The notes below the pieces were generated by a model that worked only from the letters and a program-made list of their open reading frames with translations, ran no database searches and was not told the origin of the DNA. Of a stretch of DNA of 64,000 nucleotides, positions 7,558 through 17,045 are shown piece by piece. Position 1 is the first letter of the stretch. The number at the start of each line of letters is the position of its first letter. The translations under genes were made by a program, and so were the position numbers. Origin of the DNA: Rudanella lutea DSM 19387 (lineage in GTDB: Bacteria; Bacteroidota; Bacteroidia; Cytophagales; Spirosomataceae); contig NZ_KB913013.1 in assembly GCF_000383955.1 (NCBI RefSeq), positions 1,580,277 to 1,644,276 of the forward strand. Direction: 5' to 3'.

Positions 7558-8412
7558 TTACAGCCGGGTAACCGTAATCGGAACACAACGGGGAATACAG
7601 CCCCCACACAGCACCAGCGGCAAACCCGGCGATAAGGCCAGGCAGCTCGACGTCACCTGTAAGATCGAGTTGGTACCATTGGGAACCAGATTAGTAATGG
7701 TTCCGTCGTCATTATAGGTAACCGCGTAGGCCTTGTACGTACCGGCTACGAGCCCCGTTGTACTAAAGGTAGGCGTGGCCGAAACCTGGAGGATCTTATC
7801 GGTTGCATCGGTCAAAACGTAGCTTGTTTTGACACCCGTACCCGAACTACCACCGGTAATCTGGAGCGTAATCGGGTTACCAATCTCGTAATCGCAGGTT
7901 GTTGACGGGGGTACACAGGCTTTGAACACGAGTGCATTCGATAGATCGAAACAGCTGGCAGTGACGGCACTCAGTGAACCGCCCACTGTCAGATTAGTGG
8001 CGGTCCCCTCGTACGTCAGAGCCACAGCCATGTAGGTTGCCGTACCGCTCAAACCCGAAAAGGTGGCCGTCGGGCGAACCTGTAAAATGGTACCTGCGGC
8101 ATCGGTCAGCACATAGGCCGTAGTGACCGACGTACCGCTGCTGCCCCCCGTGCTCATAAGCGACACGGTAGAAGTGTTGTAATCGCAGGTAGACAACGAA
8201 ACGGGGCATCCATACGCATTGACCGGCGTACCGGTGGGCGTGCCGGGGCAAAGATCAACGGCGTCATCGACTCCATCGAGGTCGCTATCAGCCAGCCAGG
8301 GCGTCGTCAGGATGTAGGCGTCGCGGGGAGTCGTAGCCCAGGCCACCCCGCCCAACTGCCCGAACCAGACAGTCAGCCCCAGCAGCCATAGATACATTTT
8401 TTTGCTGTTCAT
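7558..8412 (-). CDS. Secreted protein with TSP3-like calcium repeat and two tandem domains
   Basis: 284 residues with a signal peptide ending near GVAWA. Right after it comes DSDLDGVDDAVDLCPGTPTG, a thrombospondin type-3-like Asp-rich calcium-binding repeat. The rest is two tandem repeats of about 95 residues, starting CDYNTSTVSLMSTGGSSGT and CDYEIGNPITLQITGGSSGT, each ending near a conserved SC(F/L)xLS segment. No sorting domain is present at the C-terminus, which ends CVPITVTRL. It sits 9 bases after the 187-residue gene and 15 bases before the sorting-domain gene, so it is probably co-translated with them as part of a surface structure. Confidence 0.72.
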   Translation of the reverse strand: MNSKKMYLWLLGLTVWFGQLGGVAWATTPRDAYILTTPWLADSDLDGVDDAVDLCPGTPTGTPVNAYGCPVSLSTCDYNTSTVSLMSTGGSSGTSVTTAYVLTDAAGTILQVRPTATFSGLSGTATYMAVALTYEGTATNLTVGGSLSAVTASCFDLSNALVFKACVPPSTTCDYEIGNPITLQITGGSSGTGVKTSYVLTDATDKILQVSATPTFSTTGLVAGTYKAYAVTYNDDGTITNLVPNGTNSILQVTSSCLALSPGLPLVLCGGCIPRCVPITVTRL

Positions 8413-8421
8413 GGCCTTGGG

Positions 8422-8985
8422 TTATTTACTAAGCGTTGGAGCTACCAGATTGCAAGCCGTACATACAGTGCCAGTGTTGGCGTAATTCTGGATGTACAGG
8501 TTATTGCTCCCCAGAATATCATTGGCCGAGTACATGGTGTTGGCAAAATCGCCCCCTTTCAACTCTGGAACACTCGAAGCGGGATCAACCCCGTTGACAA
8601 ACAACCGGATACCCGGTACACAGGCACCTCCCGGCAACGTGAAGTGAAACAACAGGGTTTCCTGATTCGCTACCAGATCGACCTTCAAGCCCGTAGAGCC
8701 AACGCCGTGAAAATCGGACCCAAATACGTCGTAAATCTGTGAATTATCGGACCAACCACCGGCAGCAACGCTGTTGACCGTAAACGGCGCATTAGTAAGC
8801 GACGCGGGCGTCACGATGGACACCTGCGAGCTTCCCCAGTTGAACTGAGCTGCCGTAGCGCTGGAGCGGGCATACACCTCATACCGGCTTAGGGAGAGGT
8901 TGTACCGAATGGTGTATTCGACTGTCTGGGCCAAAGCCGGCAGACCGATCCCCAGCATACAGAAGATAAAAAGGAGCTTTTTCAT
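8422..8985 (-). CDS. Secreted protein, paralogue of the 279-residue protein's N-terminal domain
   Basis: 187 residues, signal peptide about 1-19 (ending PALAQ). The mature part, VEYTIRYNLSLSRYEVYAR onward, aligns along its length with residues 23-165 of the 279-residue protein (shared pattern RYEVY..., W-G-x-S-Q-V, LVA-x-E-x-LLF-x-F and ELKGGDF/MKGGDFSSYAS). It lacks the sorting domain and ends shortly after a CTAC pair. The two proteins look like a duplication in which only one copy kept the cell-surface anchor signal. Function unknown. Confidence 0.72.
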   Translation of the reverse strand: MKKLLFIFCMLGIGLPALAQTVEYTIRYNLSLSRYEVYARSSATAAQFNWGSSQVSIVTPASLTNAPFTVNSVAAGGWSDNSQIYDVFGSDFHGVGSTGLKVDLVANQETLLFHFTLPGGACVPGIRLFVNGVDPASSVPELKGGDFANTMYSANDILGSNNLYIQNYANTGTVCTACNLVAPTLSK

Positions 8986-9009
8986 GGCAAAAATGATAGA
9001 AAATGAGAT

Positions 9010-9035
9010 GGAGCGTACGCGTGAACGTACGCTCC
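9010..9035. terminator. Hairpin after the large adhesin-like gene
   Basis: GGAGCGTACG at 9010-9019 pairs perfectly with CGTACGCTCC at 9026-9035 around a 6-base loop. On the minus strand it lies 10 bases past the stop of the 862-residue gene and is followed by ATCTCATTTTCTATCA, only moderately T-rich. It may be an attenuating terminator that lowers expression of the three smaller downstream genes. Confidence 0.6.
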
Positions 9036-9044
9036 GGGTGGGTC

Positions 9045-11633
9045 TTATGGAATTTGCTCAAGCATAAAGTCAAAGTTGTACAACCGATCTACGTTCATCA
9101 TGGTATCGGTACGGTAGTTGGTAATCACGTTGGTAAAGATGAGCGAGGTATCGTTGCTGGTACCCTGGTACTTCACTTTGCCGTCCATGTTTACGTCCCC
9201 GAAATAGTAGCCGAGTGCGTTGTCGTAGTTATAAATCGGATTGGTAATGCCGATGCTCGTTTGTGCCTGGATCACTTCCGAGAAGATCGTAATCAGGTCG
9301 TTGGCCGACCCCTGGTACTTCACCTTCACATCGTGGTTGGCGTTACCCGCCCACAAGGCCTGTACCCCGTTTACATTGATCTGCTCCCAACCTTCGTAGT
9401 TGAAGGCACCAATAACTGTGTTGTACAGCTGTGGTCCTGTGAGTGAAGTAAAATCGACAAGCGTACCCGTCGTAGAGAGCGGGATGGCCGATGCTGTCAT
9501 CACACCCAGGTGGTTCCGGTGCTTCACGCTGACGTAGAAACTGGTACCCGACAGACCCGTGAAGCTCAGGGGCGATACGCCATCGCTCGCCAGCACCACA
9601 TCGCCATCACGTTGCACCAGAGCCGCCCGTGTTGCTACTACCACCGACATATTGGCGGGGTTACGCAACTCCACAAACACCCAGTCAACAACCGCGTTGC
9701 CGGTACCGACATTCTGTGCCGTCACACTGGCGGGCATGGTTTCGCCCCCTCCCCCATTGACATGGGTGAAGCGAGCGCCCCCAATGGCGGTGTAGGGTTC
9801 GGTGGCTGGCAGGAAGCCGCGGCTACGAAGATCGTCGCGCATGAGGCCACCCGATCCACCCACCAGTGCGCCCTGAAGCATCACCTTCAGGCGCAACACC
9901 AGAGCATTGTTGACCGGTTGTTGCACCAGTACGCTCACGGTGGCCTTGTCGCACAAGCCCGCCGAGTTGCACACACTGTAGGTGAAGCTGTCAGGACCCA
10001 CAAAACCCGCTGCCGGGGTGTAGGTGTAGCTGCCCGTCGGCGACAGCACCACCGTCCCACTCACCGGCTGACCACTCACGTACGTCAGCGGCAAGCCCTG
10101 CGGATCCCGGTCGTTACCCGACACGTTGCCCACGCCCGGCGTGTTCACCGATGTCAGCAACGCATCGTCTACCGCTACCGGGGCCAGCGTCGTGCCCGCA
10201 GGCGGGGTCGGCTGTACCACCACCGTCACCAGGGCCGTCGCGCACAGCGCCGGGCTAGCTCCGTCACACACCTGATAGGGGAAGCTCACCACACCCGTGA
10301 AGCCTACCGGCGGGGTGTAGGTCACCGTCCCATTGGCGTTCACCACCGCCGTGCCCACCGTGGGCTGGGCGAGCAGCGTGGGGTTGGCCAGCTGGCCGGC
10401 CAGGCTCGTGGCCGAGTCAGGGTCCGAATCGTTGGCCAGCACCGCCACCGTCACCGCTACCCCCGAGCGGGTGAGCGTGTTGTCGTTGTTGGCAATGGGC
10501 GCATCGTTGGCCAGCAGGCTCGGCTGGGGGTTGACGTTCACGCTCACGCAGGCACTGGCACTCAGCCCCGCTGTGTTGGAGGCCGTGTAGCAGAAGCTCA
10601 CCGTGCCAGTAAAGCCTGCCGGGGGCGTGTAGGTGAAGCTACCCGTGGGGCTCAGCACCACCGTACCAGCCGCGGGCTGGGTGAGCAGCGAGGCCGTCAG
10701 GGGCAGTCCCTGCGGATCGGTGTCGTTGGTGAGCACGTTGCCCGAGACCGGCGTGTTCACGTTCGTATTGGCAATGTCCCCACGAGCAACCGGTGGCTGT
10801 GCGCACAATACCGTCGTCGCCGTGACGGGCGTCACCGCTGTGCCACTGTAGCAATTATTGATCGGATCGAAAAAAGCGGCAAAATACGTACCGGCCGATA
10901 CAGCCGTAATGCTCAGCAACTGGTTAGCTGCCGTAGCCGGAGTGCCCGAATGCCAGGTCAGTGATGTGCTGGCAGGGGCATTATTCGCCGTAATCGCGCT
11001 CAGATTGATCGTAGTAACCGGGCAAATGTTCGTGATTGCCGAAGCCGACAGCACAGGCGTAATGCCCGTTACGAGACAACAGTTCGTTGTGACGGCCACA
11101 ATCGGGCTCGGCTGCGAATAACAGTTTGCAACCGGATCGAAGTAAGCCACATAGTACGTAGTACCCGACAGTGAGGTCGGAGCCGCAGCCACTTGAGCAG
11201 GTGTTAACTGGCTCGTTCCGTCCACCGTACCTGCCCCAGTGAGGGCCGTGTGGTAGGTCACTACCGAGCCCACGGGGGTAGCCGCAGCATCGACCGCCGT
11301 TTGCAGATCAACGGTTGTGGCCGGGCACACGTTGGTAATCACGCGCAGGTACGACGGCTGGCTGTAACAAACCGGCGTGCCTCCGTAATTGAATACCGCG
11401 TAATAAACACCCGGTGTGGCCGACTGCGTTTGTACCGGCGACAACAGATTGCCGGGACCAATGGGCAGCGCATTATGCCACTCCAGCGTGACGCCAGCCG
11501 GCAATACTGCCGTTGGCTCGTGGGTAGTCAGGTCGATAGTGGGCGTCTGGGCCTGAACCAATTGGCTCATCAGACACAGAACCCCCAGCACGAAGCCTAT
11601 TACCCAACTTGAACTTGGAAATGATCGTTTCAC
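9045..11633 (-). CDS. Large surface protein with Ig-like/cadherin-like repeats
   Basis: 862 residues with a signal peptide ending LVQAQT. Residues about 30-275 hold three copies of a ~75-residue Cys-containing module (signature CPxTT(V/I)DL ... YxVA(Y/F)FDPxxNCYS). Residues about 285-590 hold three cadherin-like tandem repeats with the typical V(A/L)xNDxDPQGLPL and GTVxLSPTGSFTYTP motifs. The C-terminal ~270 residues form a module common in Bacteroidota surface proteins (NALVLRLKVMLQGALVGGSG, DWVFVELRNP, FYVSVKHRNHLGVM) ending with two dockerin-like segments, GNANHDVKVKYQGSANDL and GDVNMDGKVKYQGTSND. Probably an adhesin or matrix protein; exported and displayed on the cell surface. It follows the 1081-residue gene by 30 bases. 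Confidence 0.82.
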   Translation of the reverse strand: MKRSFPSSSWVIGFVLGVLCLMSQLVQAQTPTIDLTTHEPTAVLPAGVTLEWHNALPIGPGNLLSPVQTQSATPGVYYAVFNYGGTPVCYSQPSYLRVITNVCPATTVDLQTAVDAAATPVGSVVTYHTALTGAGTVDGTSQLTPAQVAAAPTSLSGTTYYVAYFDPVANCYSQPSPIVAVTTNCCLVTGITPVLSASAITNICPVTTINLSAITANNAPASTSLTWHSGTPATAANQLLSITAVSAGTYFAAFFDPINNCYSGTAVTPVTATTVLCAQPPVARGDIANTNVNTPVSGNVLTNDTDPQGLPLTASLLTQPAAGTVVLSPTGSFTYTPPAGFTGTVSFCYTASNTAGLSASACVSVNVNPQPSLLANDAPIANNDNTLTRSGVAVTVAVLANDSDPDSATSLAGQLANPTLLAQPTVGTAVVNANGTVTYTPPVGFTGVVSFPYQVCDGASPALCATALVTVVVQPTPPAGTTLAPVAVDDALLTSVNTPGVGNVSGNDRDPQGLPLTYVSGQPVSGTVVLSPTGSYTYTPAAGFVGPDSFTYSVCNSAGLCDKATVSVLVQQPVNNALVLRLKVMLQGALVGGSGGLMRDDLRSRGFLPATEPYTAIGGARFTHVNGGGGETMPASVTAQNVGTGNAVVDWVFVELRNPANMSVVVATRAALVQRDGDVVLASDGVSPLSFTGLSGTSFYVSVKHRNHLGVMTASAIPLSTTGTLVDFTSLTGPQLYNTVIGAFNYEGWEQINVNGVQALWAGNANHDVKVKYQGSANDLITIFSEVIQAQTSIGITNPIYNYDNALGYYFGDVNMDGKVKYQGTSNDTSLIFTNVITNYRTDTMMNVDRLYNFDFMLEQIP

Positions 11634-11663
11634 ATCAAATACCGTTTAATTGAGTAATGACTT

Positions 11664-14600
11664 CTATTTCAGGCTTGGGCCCACCGTTGGAATACAATCC
11701 AGCGTCCACACATCGGTAATAGCTTTCTTGGGTGCTTTAGTCAGGTCGGCCGTACAGCTACCGGTATTGCCTACCGTGAAGCTGAGAGTGCCCAACGCAG
11801 ACCCATCGTAGCGAATCGGGATAAAGAAACTCTGGATACCGGTTGTCGGTGTGCTTACCGACGTAACGCCGTTGGCGAGGCTGATACCCGAGCCCGAAAC
11901 CGTGACGGGGCTAAACGTACCGGCCACCGTTACGTTGACCGTAACCACCAGCACCGCCTGTCCGGGAACGCCCGCTACGGGTGCCGGAATAATCTGTGTT
12001 TTCGAACAGTCGATTGTACCAGCCGATGGCCCTACTGGTGCTACAGCCGTGAAGCTAACCGTTGCGGGGGTTGAGGTACCGCCTGCGTTTGTCGCGATGG
12101 CCGTTACCGTTTGCGGACCCGCGGGGAATGTAATTGCCGACGTTGAATAAGCACCCGTGACCGGATCAGCCGTAACCGTAACCGGACCCCCCGTTGAACC
12201 GGGGCCGCCCGTGATCGTTACCAGAGCGCCCGGTGTGGCCGTACCGCTAATGGCTGGTGTTGTGGTGGCGGTCGTGTTGTTGGCCGGGCTCAGGATGACT
12301 ACCGTTGGCGGAACGGCCACCGTGAAGCTACTCACCGCGCTGCTGCAACCACCCGCCGTGCAGGCTACTGCCGTTACGCTGGCGGGCTGTCCGTTCACAA
12401 AGGTCAGGCTCGTACAGGTCCAGCTACCCGAGCCATTGGCCACCGTAATGCACGTTTGGCCGTTGGGTCCTTGTACCGTTACGCTGCTACCCGGTGTGGC
12501 CGTGCCCGAAATGGGCGGGTTGAGATTGGCAACCGTCGATCCGTTGGCGGGGCTGTTGATCACCACCGTAGCCGCAGCAATTGCCGTGACCTGAGTGGTA
12601 GCCGGAGCCGAGGTACCGGCTGCATTATTGGCTACAGCGGTCAAGGTCTGCGAACCCGGAGCGAGTGTCACGGCACAGCTCCATGAGCCACCAGCCGTAG
12701 CGGTTGTCGTGCAAAGCGTTGTTCCCGTCGACGAGGTCAGTACCACCTGGGCATTCGGTGTGGCCGTACCACTCACCGTCGCTGTTGTGGCTACGGTCGT
12801 GTTCGTAGCCGGGCTCAGAATGGCTACCGAAGGCGGGCAGGCCACGGTCGTAGCCGTCACGGGCGAAGTGGGGCTGTAGCAATCGTTGGCCGCATCGTAA
12901 AACGCTACGAAGTACGTACCGGCCGCAACCGAAGTCGGTGTGCTTACGCGGTTCGCCGTTGTCGCGGTTGCGCTTGTGTGGTACGTAATCGTCGTGTTGG
13001 CAGGCTGGTTCGTCACCGTCCGAGCGGTCAGATCAATCGTTGTGGTGGGGCAGCTATTGGTTATAACTGCCGTAGATGATAGGGTTGGCGCTACTACTCC
13101 AGCCGCTGAAGCAGCCCGCAACACGGCCCCATACACCTGCGTTGTTCCTACATCTACCGATACTAAGTTACCCACCCGAATCTGTACGGTATTGAATGGT
13201 AACGTGGTTTTGAAACCGACTATCTGCCGGCTCGCGCTCAGGAGCTCCAATGAAATCAGGTTGCCTCCGCTCGACTCCTGCTGCACCCCGTTGAGGTAGG
13301 TCGTAACCGTAACACCACCCAGTAGGTTTACACCGATCAATGACGCGTTCTGGATATCGAAGCCGGCAAAGGTACCCGCCGGATAGGTAGTCAGCTGGTC
13401 TTTCACCGCAATCGAGCCCGTAGCACCTACCCCAACCGCCAGTACGATCGAAGCGGCCGTGTTGGGGTCATTGTCAATTACATTCTGTGTGTTGCTCACC
13501 GAACAAAGTGCGCAGGCCACCCCATTGATACCGGTCAGGGTACCGTCGATAATAGCCGGGAAGGCAGGAGTTACCAGATTTGAGTTGGTGCTACAACTCA
13601 GGGCAGGCCCGGCGCAGAACCGTTGCAGCACTACGTTATACACATTGGTTGTACTCAGCAACCCTAATAGGTTGCTTACCACCAATCGAACTTCATCAAA
13701 GCTTTGGGTGGTTACGAAACCGACCGTTTGCGCTCCGCTGCCGGTCAGCACCGAGTTAACAGACAGAAGAGTACCCGACGACGAGGTTTCCCGAAGCGTA
13801 CCATTCAGGTAGGTTTGAATTTGCAGCCCGGAAAGCAGGTTTACCCCGATTAACGAAGGGTTAGCGATGTTGAAACCCGCAAACGTACCCGCCGGGTAGT
13901 CGGTGATTTGATCCTGAACACTAATACTTCCCGTAGCGGCAACCCCGGCCGTCAGAATAATCTGGGCAAAATCGCTCGTGCTGCTATTGATGGCATTGTC
14001 AGCATTTTCAACGGAACATCCCACACACACGCCGGAGATTCCTGTTCTGTCGCTATTCACCGCAACTGGATAAGCCGGGTTGCTCACCGGTGTCTGCACG
14101 TTACAGTCAAGCGCAGGCCCTGCCGCGAACCGCTGAATAACGGCATGGTAAACCTGGGCCGTGAATAAGAGTCCCACCAGCGCATTGTATTCAATCTGAA
14201 TTTCATCGAAGGCCGCCGTCGAAATAAACCCGAGCGTTGCCGTGCCATCGGCCCCAAGCAAACTGGTGTTAATGCCAATCAGGCCCGACACCACATCCTG
14301 TTGCTGCACCACCGACCCATTGTTCAACAACCGAATTGTTACGGTTGAAGCCAGGGTAGCGCTCAGTAATCCTTCTGTACCAATTCTGAAACCGGCAAAC
14401 GTACCAACCGGATACGTATCACCGGCATCTGTGTCTCTAACACTAATGGTAGCTCGGCCACCAATTCCTGTGATTGAGACGGTTGCAAAATTTCCGGTAT
14501 TGGCATCAACCAGGTTTGCCGCCCCGGTAATGCTTACAGACCTGAGTGGAATTAAGCTACTGTTATCGTCCGTCAGGGTGGTCAGGTTCGTGTACGTACC

Positions 14601-14714
14601 ATTCACCCAGGGCGAGCGTGTGTTGGCTGGTGCCGACGCAATCTGCGCAATGGCAGGAAACACCAGGGTTACGGCAAGTAAGCTAAGCCAGACGGTTTTG
14701 AGACCCGACGGCAT
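11664..14714 (-). CDS. Very large secreted repeat protein, adhesin-like
   Basis: Predicted 1016 residues from MPSGLKTVWLSLLAVTLVF, which starts a clean signal peptide; the frame stays open upstream, with ATGs at 14864 and 14909, so a longer cytoplasmic leader cannot be excluded. The N-terminal ~550 residues are three copies of a ~150-residue beta module (recognised by YPAGTFAGF(R/N/D)I, GVNLL and VYxxVLQRF). One Cys module like those in the neighbouring 862-residue protein follows (CPTTTIDL ... YFVAFYDAANDCYS). Then come three Ig-like repeats with the signature SGTATPGAxVT and a C-terminal beta domain with two Cys. No sorting domain was recognised. First gene of the secreted-protein unit. Confidence 0.8.
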   Translation of the reverse strand: MPSGLKTVWLSLLAVTLVFPAIAQIASAPANTRSPWVNGTYTNLTTLTDDNSSLIPLRSVSITGAANLVDANTGNFATVSITGIGGRATISVRDTDAGDTYPVGTFAGFRIGTEGLLSATLASTVTIRLLNNGSVVQQQDVVSGLIGINTSLLGADGTATLGFISTAAFDEIQIEYNALVGLLFTAQVYHAVIQRFAAGPALDCNVQTPVSNPAYPVAVNSDRTGISGVCVGCSVENADNAINSSTSDFAQIILTAGVAATGSISVQDQITDYPAGTFAGFNIANPSLIGVNLLSGLQIQTYLNGTLRETSSSGTLLSVNSVLTGSGAQTVGFVTTQSFDEVRLVVSNLLGLLSTTNVYNVVLQRFCAGPALSCSTNSNLVTPAFPAIIDGTLTGINGVACALCSVSNTQNVIDNDPNTAASIVLAVGVGATGSIAVKDQLTTYPAGTFAGFDIQNASLIGVNLLGGVTVTTYLNGVQQESSGGNLISLELLSASRQIVGFKTTLPFNTVQIRVGNLVSVDVGTTQVYGAVLRAASAAGVVAPTLSSTAVITNSCPTTTIDLTARTVTNQPANTTITYHTSATATTANRVSTPTSVAAGTYFVAFYDAANDCYSPTSPVTATTVACPPSVAILSPATNTTVATTATVSGTATPNAQVVLTSSTGTTLCTTTATAGGSWSCAVTLAPGSQTLTAVANNAAGTSAPATTQVTAIAAATVVINSPANGSTVANLNPPISGTATPGSSVTVQGPNGQTCITVANGSGSWTCTSLTFVNGQPASVTAVACTAGGCSSAVSSFTVAVPPTVVILSPANNTTATTTPAISGTATPGALVTITGGPGSTGGPVTVTADPVTGAYSTSAITFPAGPQTVTAIATNAGGTSTPATVSFTAVAPVGPSAGTIDCSKTQIIPAPVAGVPGQAVLVVTVNVTVAGTFSPVTVSGSGISLANGVTSVSTPTTGIQSFFIPIRYDGSALGTLSFTVGNTGSCTADLTKAPKKAITDVWTLDCIPTVGPSLK

Positions 14715-14909
14715 CAGACTATCAGAATCTCTCCGGCGAGAGTTCCATACCACCATCCCCCGTAGAAATACTTGATACAGGAGCGAGAAAAATAAAGTCG
14801 CCCCTACTCTTTCCCTAAGAGAAGCGCGCTTGTAGTTATTCCGAATGAAGGAGATGTAGTTCATAAGCCTACAGATTGGTATTGATGGGACTAAAGATTC
14901 CACTGACAA

Positions 14910-15465
14910 TACTCACCCTCTCGGCAAAATCATAGCCACCTCCCAATCCGCTAAGCCTATCAATATTGAGCACTTAATAAATCACACTTAGTAATCATTA
15001 TTTTTTTTCAGAATACATATAGATAAATAGAATGTAAAACACCGCGTTTTTTGTATTCGACAAAACATTGATAGTTGATATAACAATATCTCTACATCAC
15101 AATATGTTACCGATATAAAAAATTAAAAGACAAAATTCAATACATCATCATGTATCTTCCACCTATAGTAAATACACTTAACCCGTAAAAAAAAATGTAG
15201 CATTATTTTTGATAGTGGCTCAAAAAAGGGGAAAATAGAGACGCTCCGTCGCTTAACAAATACTATACCAACCACCATATAGACAAGCACTCACAAGCAA
15301 AATCGATTACAAATAGCTGAATTACGTTTATAACTGTGCAGATTCAACTGGCATCTGATAGCTTTTATTACTCAGCCATTTATACTTACCCTTAACGTAA
15401 ACCCTGCCAATATCCGCCCGAAACAATTAATTAACTCTTAAATTCTTTCGGGCACTTAAAGCAAA
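14910..15465. other. AT-rich intergenic region upstream of secreted-protein operon
   Basis: A stretch of more than 550 bases without a convincing gene in either strand. Its base composition is strikingly AT-rich compared with the GC-rich flanks, with several A/T runs (for example near 15000, 15190). It lies upstream of the five-gene secreted-protein unit and downstream of the Gfo/Idh gene, so it presumably contains the operon promoter, though I found no clear TAnnTTTG box on the minus strand. It may also mark an acquired segment. Confidence 0.55.
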
Positions 15466-15501
15466 AAGGAGCGCTAACGACCTTGGTCGTTAGCGCTCCT
15501 T
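15466..15501 (-). terminator. Strong intrinsic terminator of the Gfo/Idh gene
   Basis: Perfect 17-bp stem 15466-15482 / 15485-15501 with a 2-base centre. On the minus strand it ends AGCGCTCCTT and is followed by TTTGC, a good intrinsic terminator 25 bases past the stop codon at 15526. Confidence 0.85.
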
Positions 15502-15525
15502 ACCTAAAAAATTATACGCTGTACC

Positions 15526-16875
15526 TTACACCGTAATGGTCTTACCGGGTACTGCTACTGGATAGTAACCATCCGGCCCCGGCAGAAGCTTCGGCTTCGC
15601 ATCCCAGGCCAACGTGTCGGGGAAGAGGTTAATGTCCGAATTCAGCGCTTCCTCCCATTTCACTTGCTTGCCCGAATAGGTCGCCATCCGACCCATGATA
15701 GAGGTCATGGTACTTTTAGCCCCGTTTTCGGCATCAGCAAATTTATACTGACCAGCTGCAATAGCCGCAAACAGCTCGTCGTGCTCAACCTGATACGGGT
15801 TGCCATCGGGCTTTTTGGGGTCATTCGGGTGGGTGTACAGAGCCTGCCCTTTGTGCGTTTTCAGGATCGTATTCTTACCAAATGAGTCAATGCGGCCTTT
15901 GGTACCGATAAACATCTCATCGACTTTGCTGTACGTTCCTTCGTAATGCCGGCATTGGCTGTTGATCACCGTACCGTCGGCATACGTGAAGTCAACTACG
16001 TGGTGGTCGAAAATCTCGCCATGTTCTTTGCTGTTGCGTACCTGACGACCACCCGTTCCCTGACACGATACCGGATAACCATTTTTCACCCAGTTAGCCA
16101 CGTCGATGTTGTGAACGTGCTGTTCTACGATATGGTCGCCACAGAGCCAGTTGAAGTAATACCAGTTGCGCATTTGATACTCCAGCTCCGTTTGTTCGGG
16201 CTTACGGGGATTCATCCAGACGCCCCCGCTGATCCAATACACGCTGCCCCCGACAATATCGCCAATAGCTCCGCCGTGAATTCGTTTGATGGCCTCGCGG
16301 TAGTTTTTCTGATAATGGCGCTGTAAACCAACCACTACGTTCAGCTTCTTTTTCTTAGCTTCCTCAGCAGCGGCCAGCACCCGGCGGATACCCGGCGCAT
16401 CGGTGGCTACGGGCTTCTCCATGAAGATGTGCTTGTTCTGCCGTACAGCCTCTTCGAAATGGCCCGGCCGGAAACCCGGCGGAGTGGCCAGAATAACCAC
16501 ATCGGCCAGAGCAATCGCCTGTTTGTAGGCATCAAGGCCGACAAACTGACGCTCCTTGGGCAGATCAACCTTAGCGGCTGCGTCGGGGCGTTGCATGAGG
16601 CCACTGTACGCTTTGTCGACACGATCCTGAAACGCATCGGCAATAGCCACAATCTTTACATTCTGCTTTGTATTCAATGCCTGCTGTGCAGCACCAGTAC
16701 CCCGGCCGCCACAACCTACAAGGGCAATTTTGATGGTATCATCTACCGATGCGTGATACCCGGCGGCCCGGCTACCAAAAGGGAGTTGGCTCAATATAGC
16801 CGCTCCCGTAAAAAGTCCTGATGTTTTCAAAAAATCACGTCGGTTCGCGCCTGATTCAATTAGATTCTGGGCCAT
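15526..16875 (-). CDS. Gfo/Idh/MocA-family oxidoreductase with Tat-like signal
   Basis: 449 residues. The N-terminus NRRDFLKTSGLFTGAAILSQ is a twin-arginine-type export signal, so the protein probably folds with its nicotinamide cofactor before export to the periplasm. The Rossmann motif is IALVGCGGRGTGAAQ and the family signature is MEKPVATDAPGIRRV. The C-terminal alpha/beta domain starts near WYYFNWLCGDHIVEQHVHNI. Bacteroidota members with a Tat leader are usually sugar or inositol oxidoreductases or glycosidases that act by transient oxidation; the substrate here is not known. It is a single-gene unit with its own terminator, upstream of and co-directional with the secreted-protein cluster but well separated from it. 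Confidence 0.9.
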   Translation of the reverse strand: MAQNLIESGANRRDFLKTSGLFTGAAILSQLPFGSRAAGYHASVDDTIKIALVGCGGRGTGAAQQALNTKQNVKIVAIADAFQDRVDKAYSGLMQRPDAAAKVDLPKERQFVGLDAYKQAIALADVVILATPPGFRPGHFEEAVRQNKHIFMEKPVATDAPGIRRVLAAAEEAKKKKLNVVVGLQRHYQKNYREAIKRIHGGAIGDIVGGSVYWISGGVWMNPRKPEQTELEYQMRNWYYFNWLCGDHIVEQHVHNIDVANWVKNGYPVSCQGTGGRQVRNSKEHGEIFDHHVVDFTYADGTVINSQCRHYEGTYSKVDEMFIGTKGRIDSFGKNTILKTHKGQALYTHPNDPKKPDGNPYQVEHDELFAAIAAGQYKFADAENGAKSTMTSIMGRMATYSGKQVKWEEALNSDINLFPDTLAWDAKPKLLPGPDGYYPVAVPGKTITV

Positions 16876-17045
16876 ATACGTAAGGGGAGGAGATTTTTAA
16901 ACAAGTTCATTACAGAAAGAGGTGAATGGAGGCATTTTACCCCAAAAAATCACACAATCTGGCAATTGCAACTTATTTATGTTCAGGCTGGACGTTACCC
17001 GGCGGATCATGGTCTTTGCACCGTCTGACGCCCGAACGTCTCAAC

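Noticed and set aside
9510-10964. Long plus-strand open frame, 484 codons
   Set aside because: It is the antisense of the 862-residue repeat protein, is rich in Arg and His and has no recognisable domain; it results from GC-rich codon use.
14910-15465. Possible origin of replication in the AT-rich region
   Set aside because: No DnaA-box cluster, and no dnaA, dnaN or parAB genes nearby.
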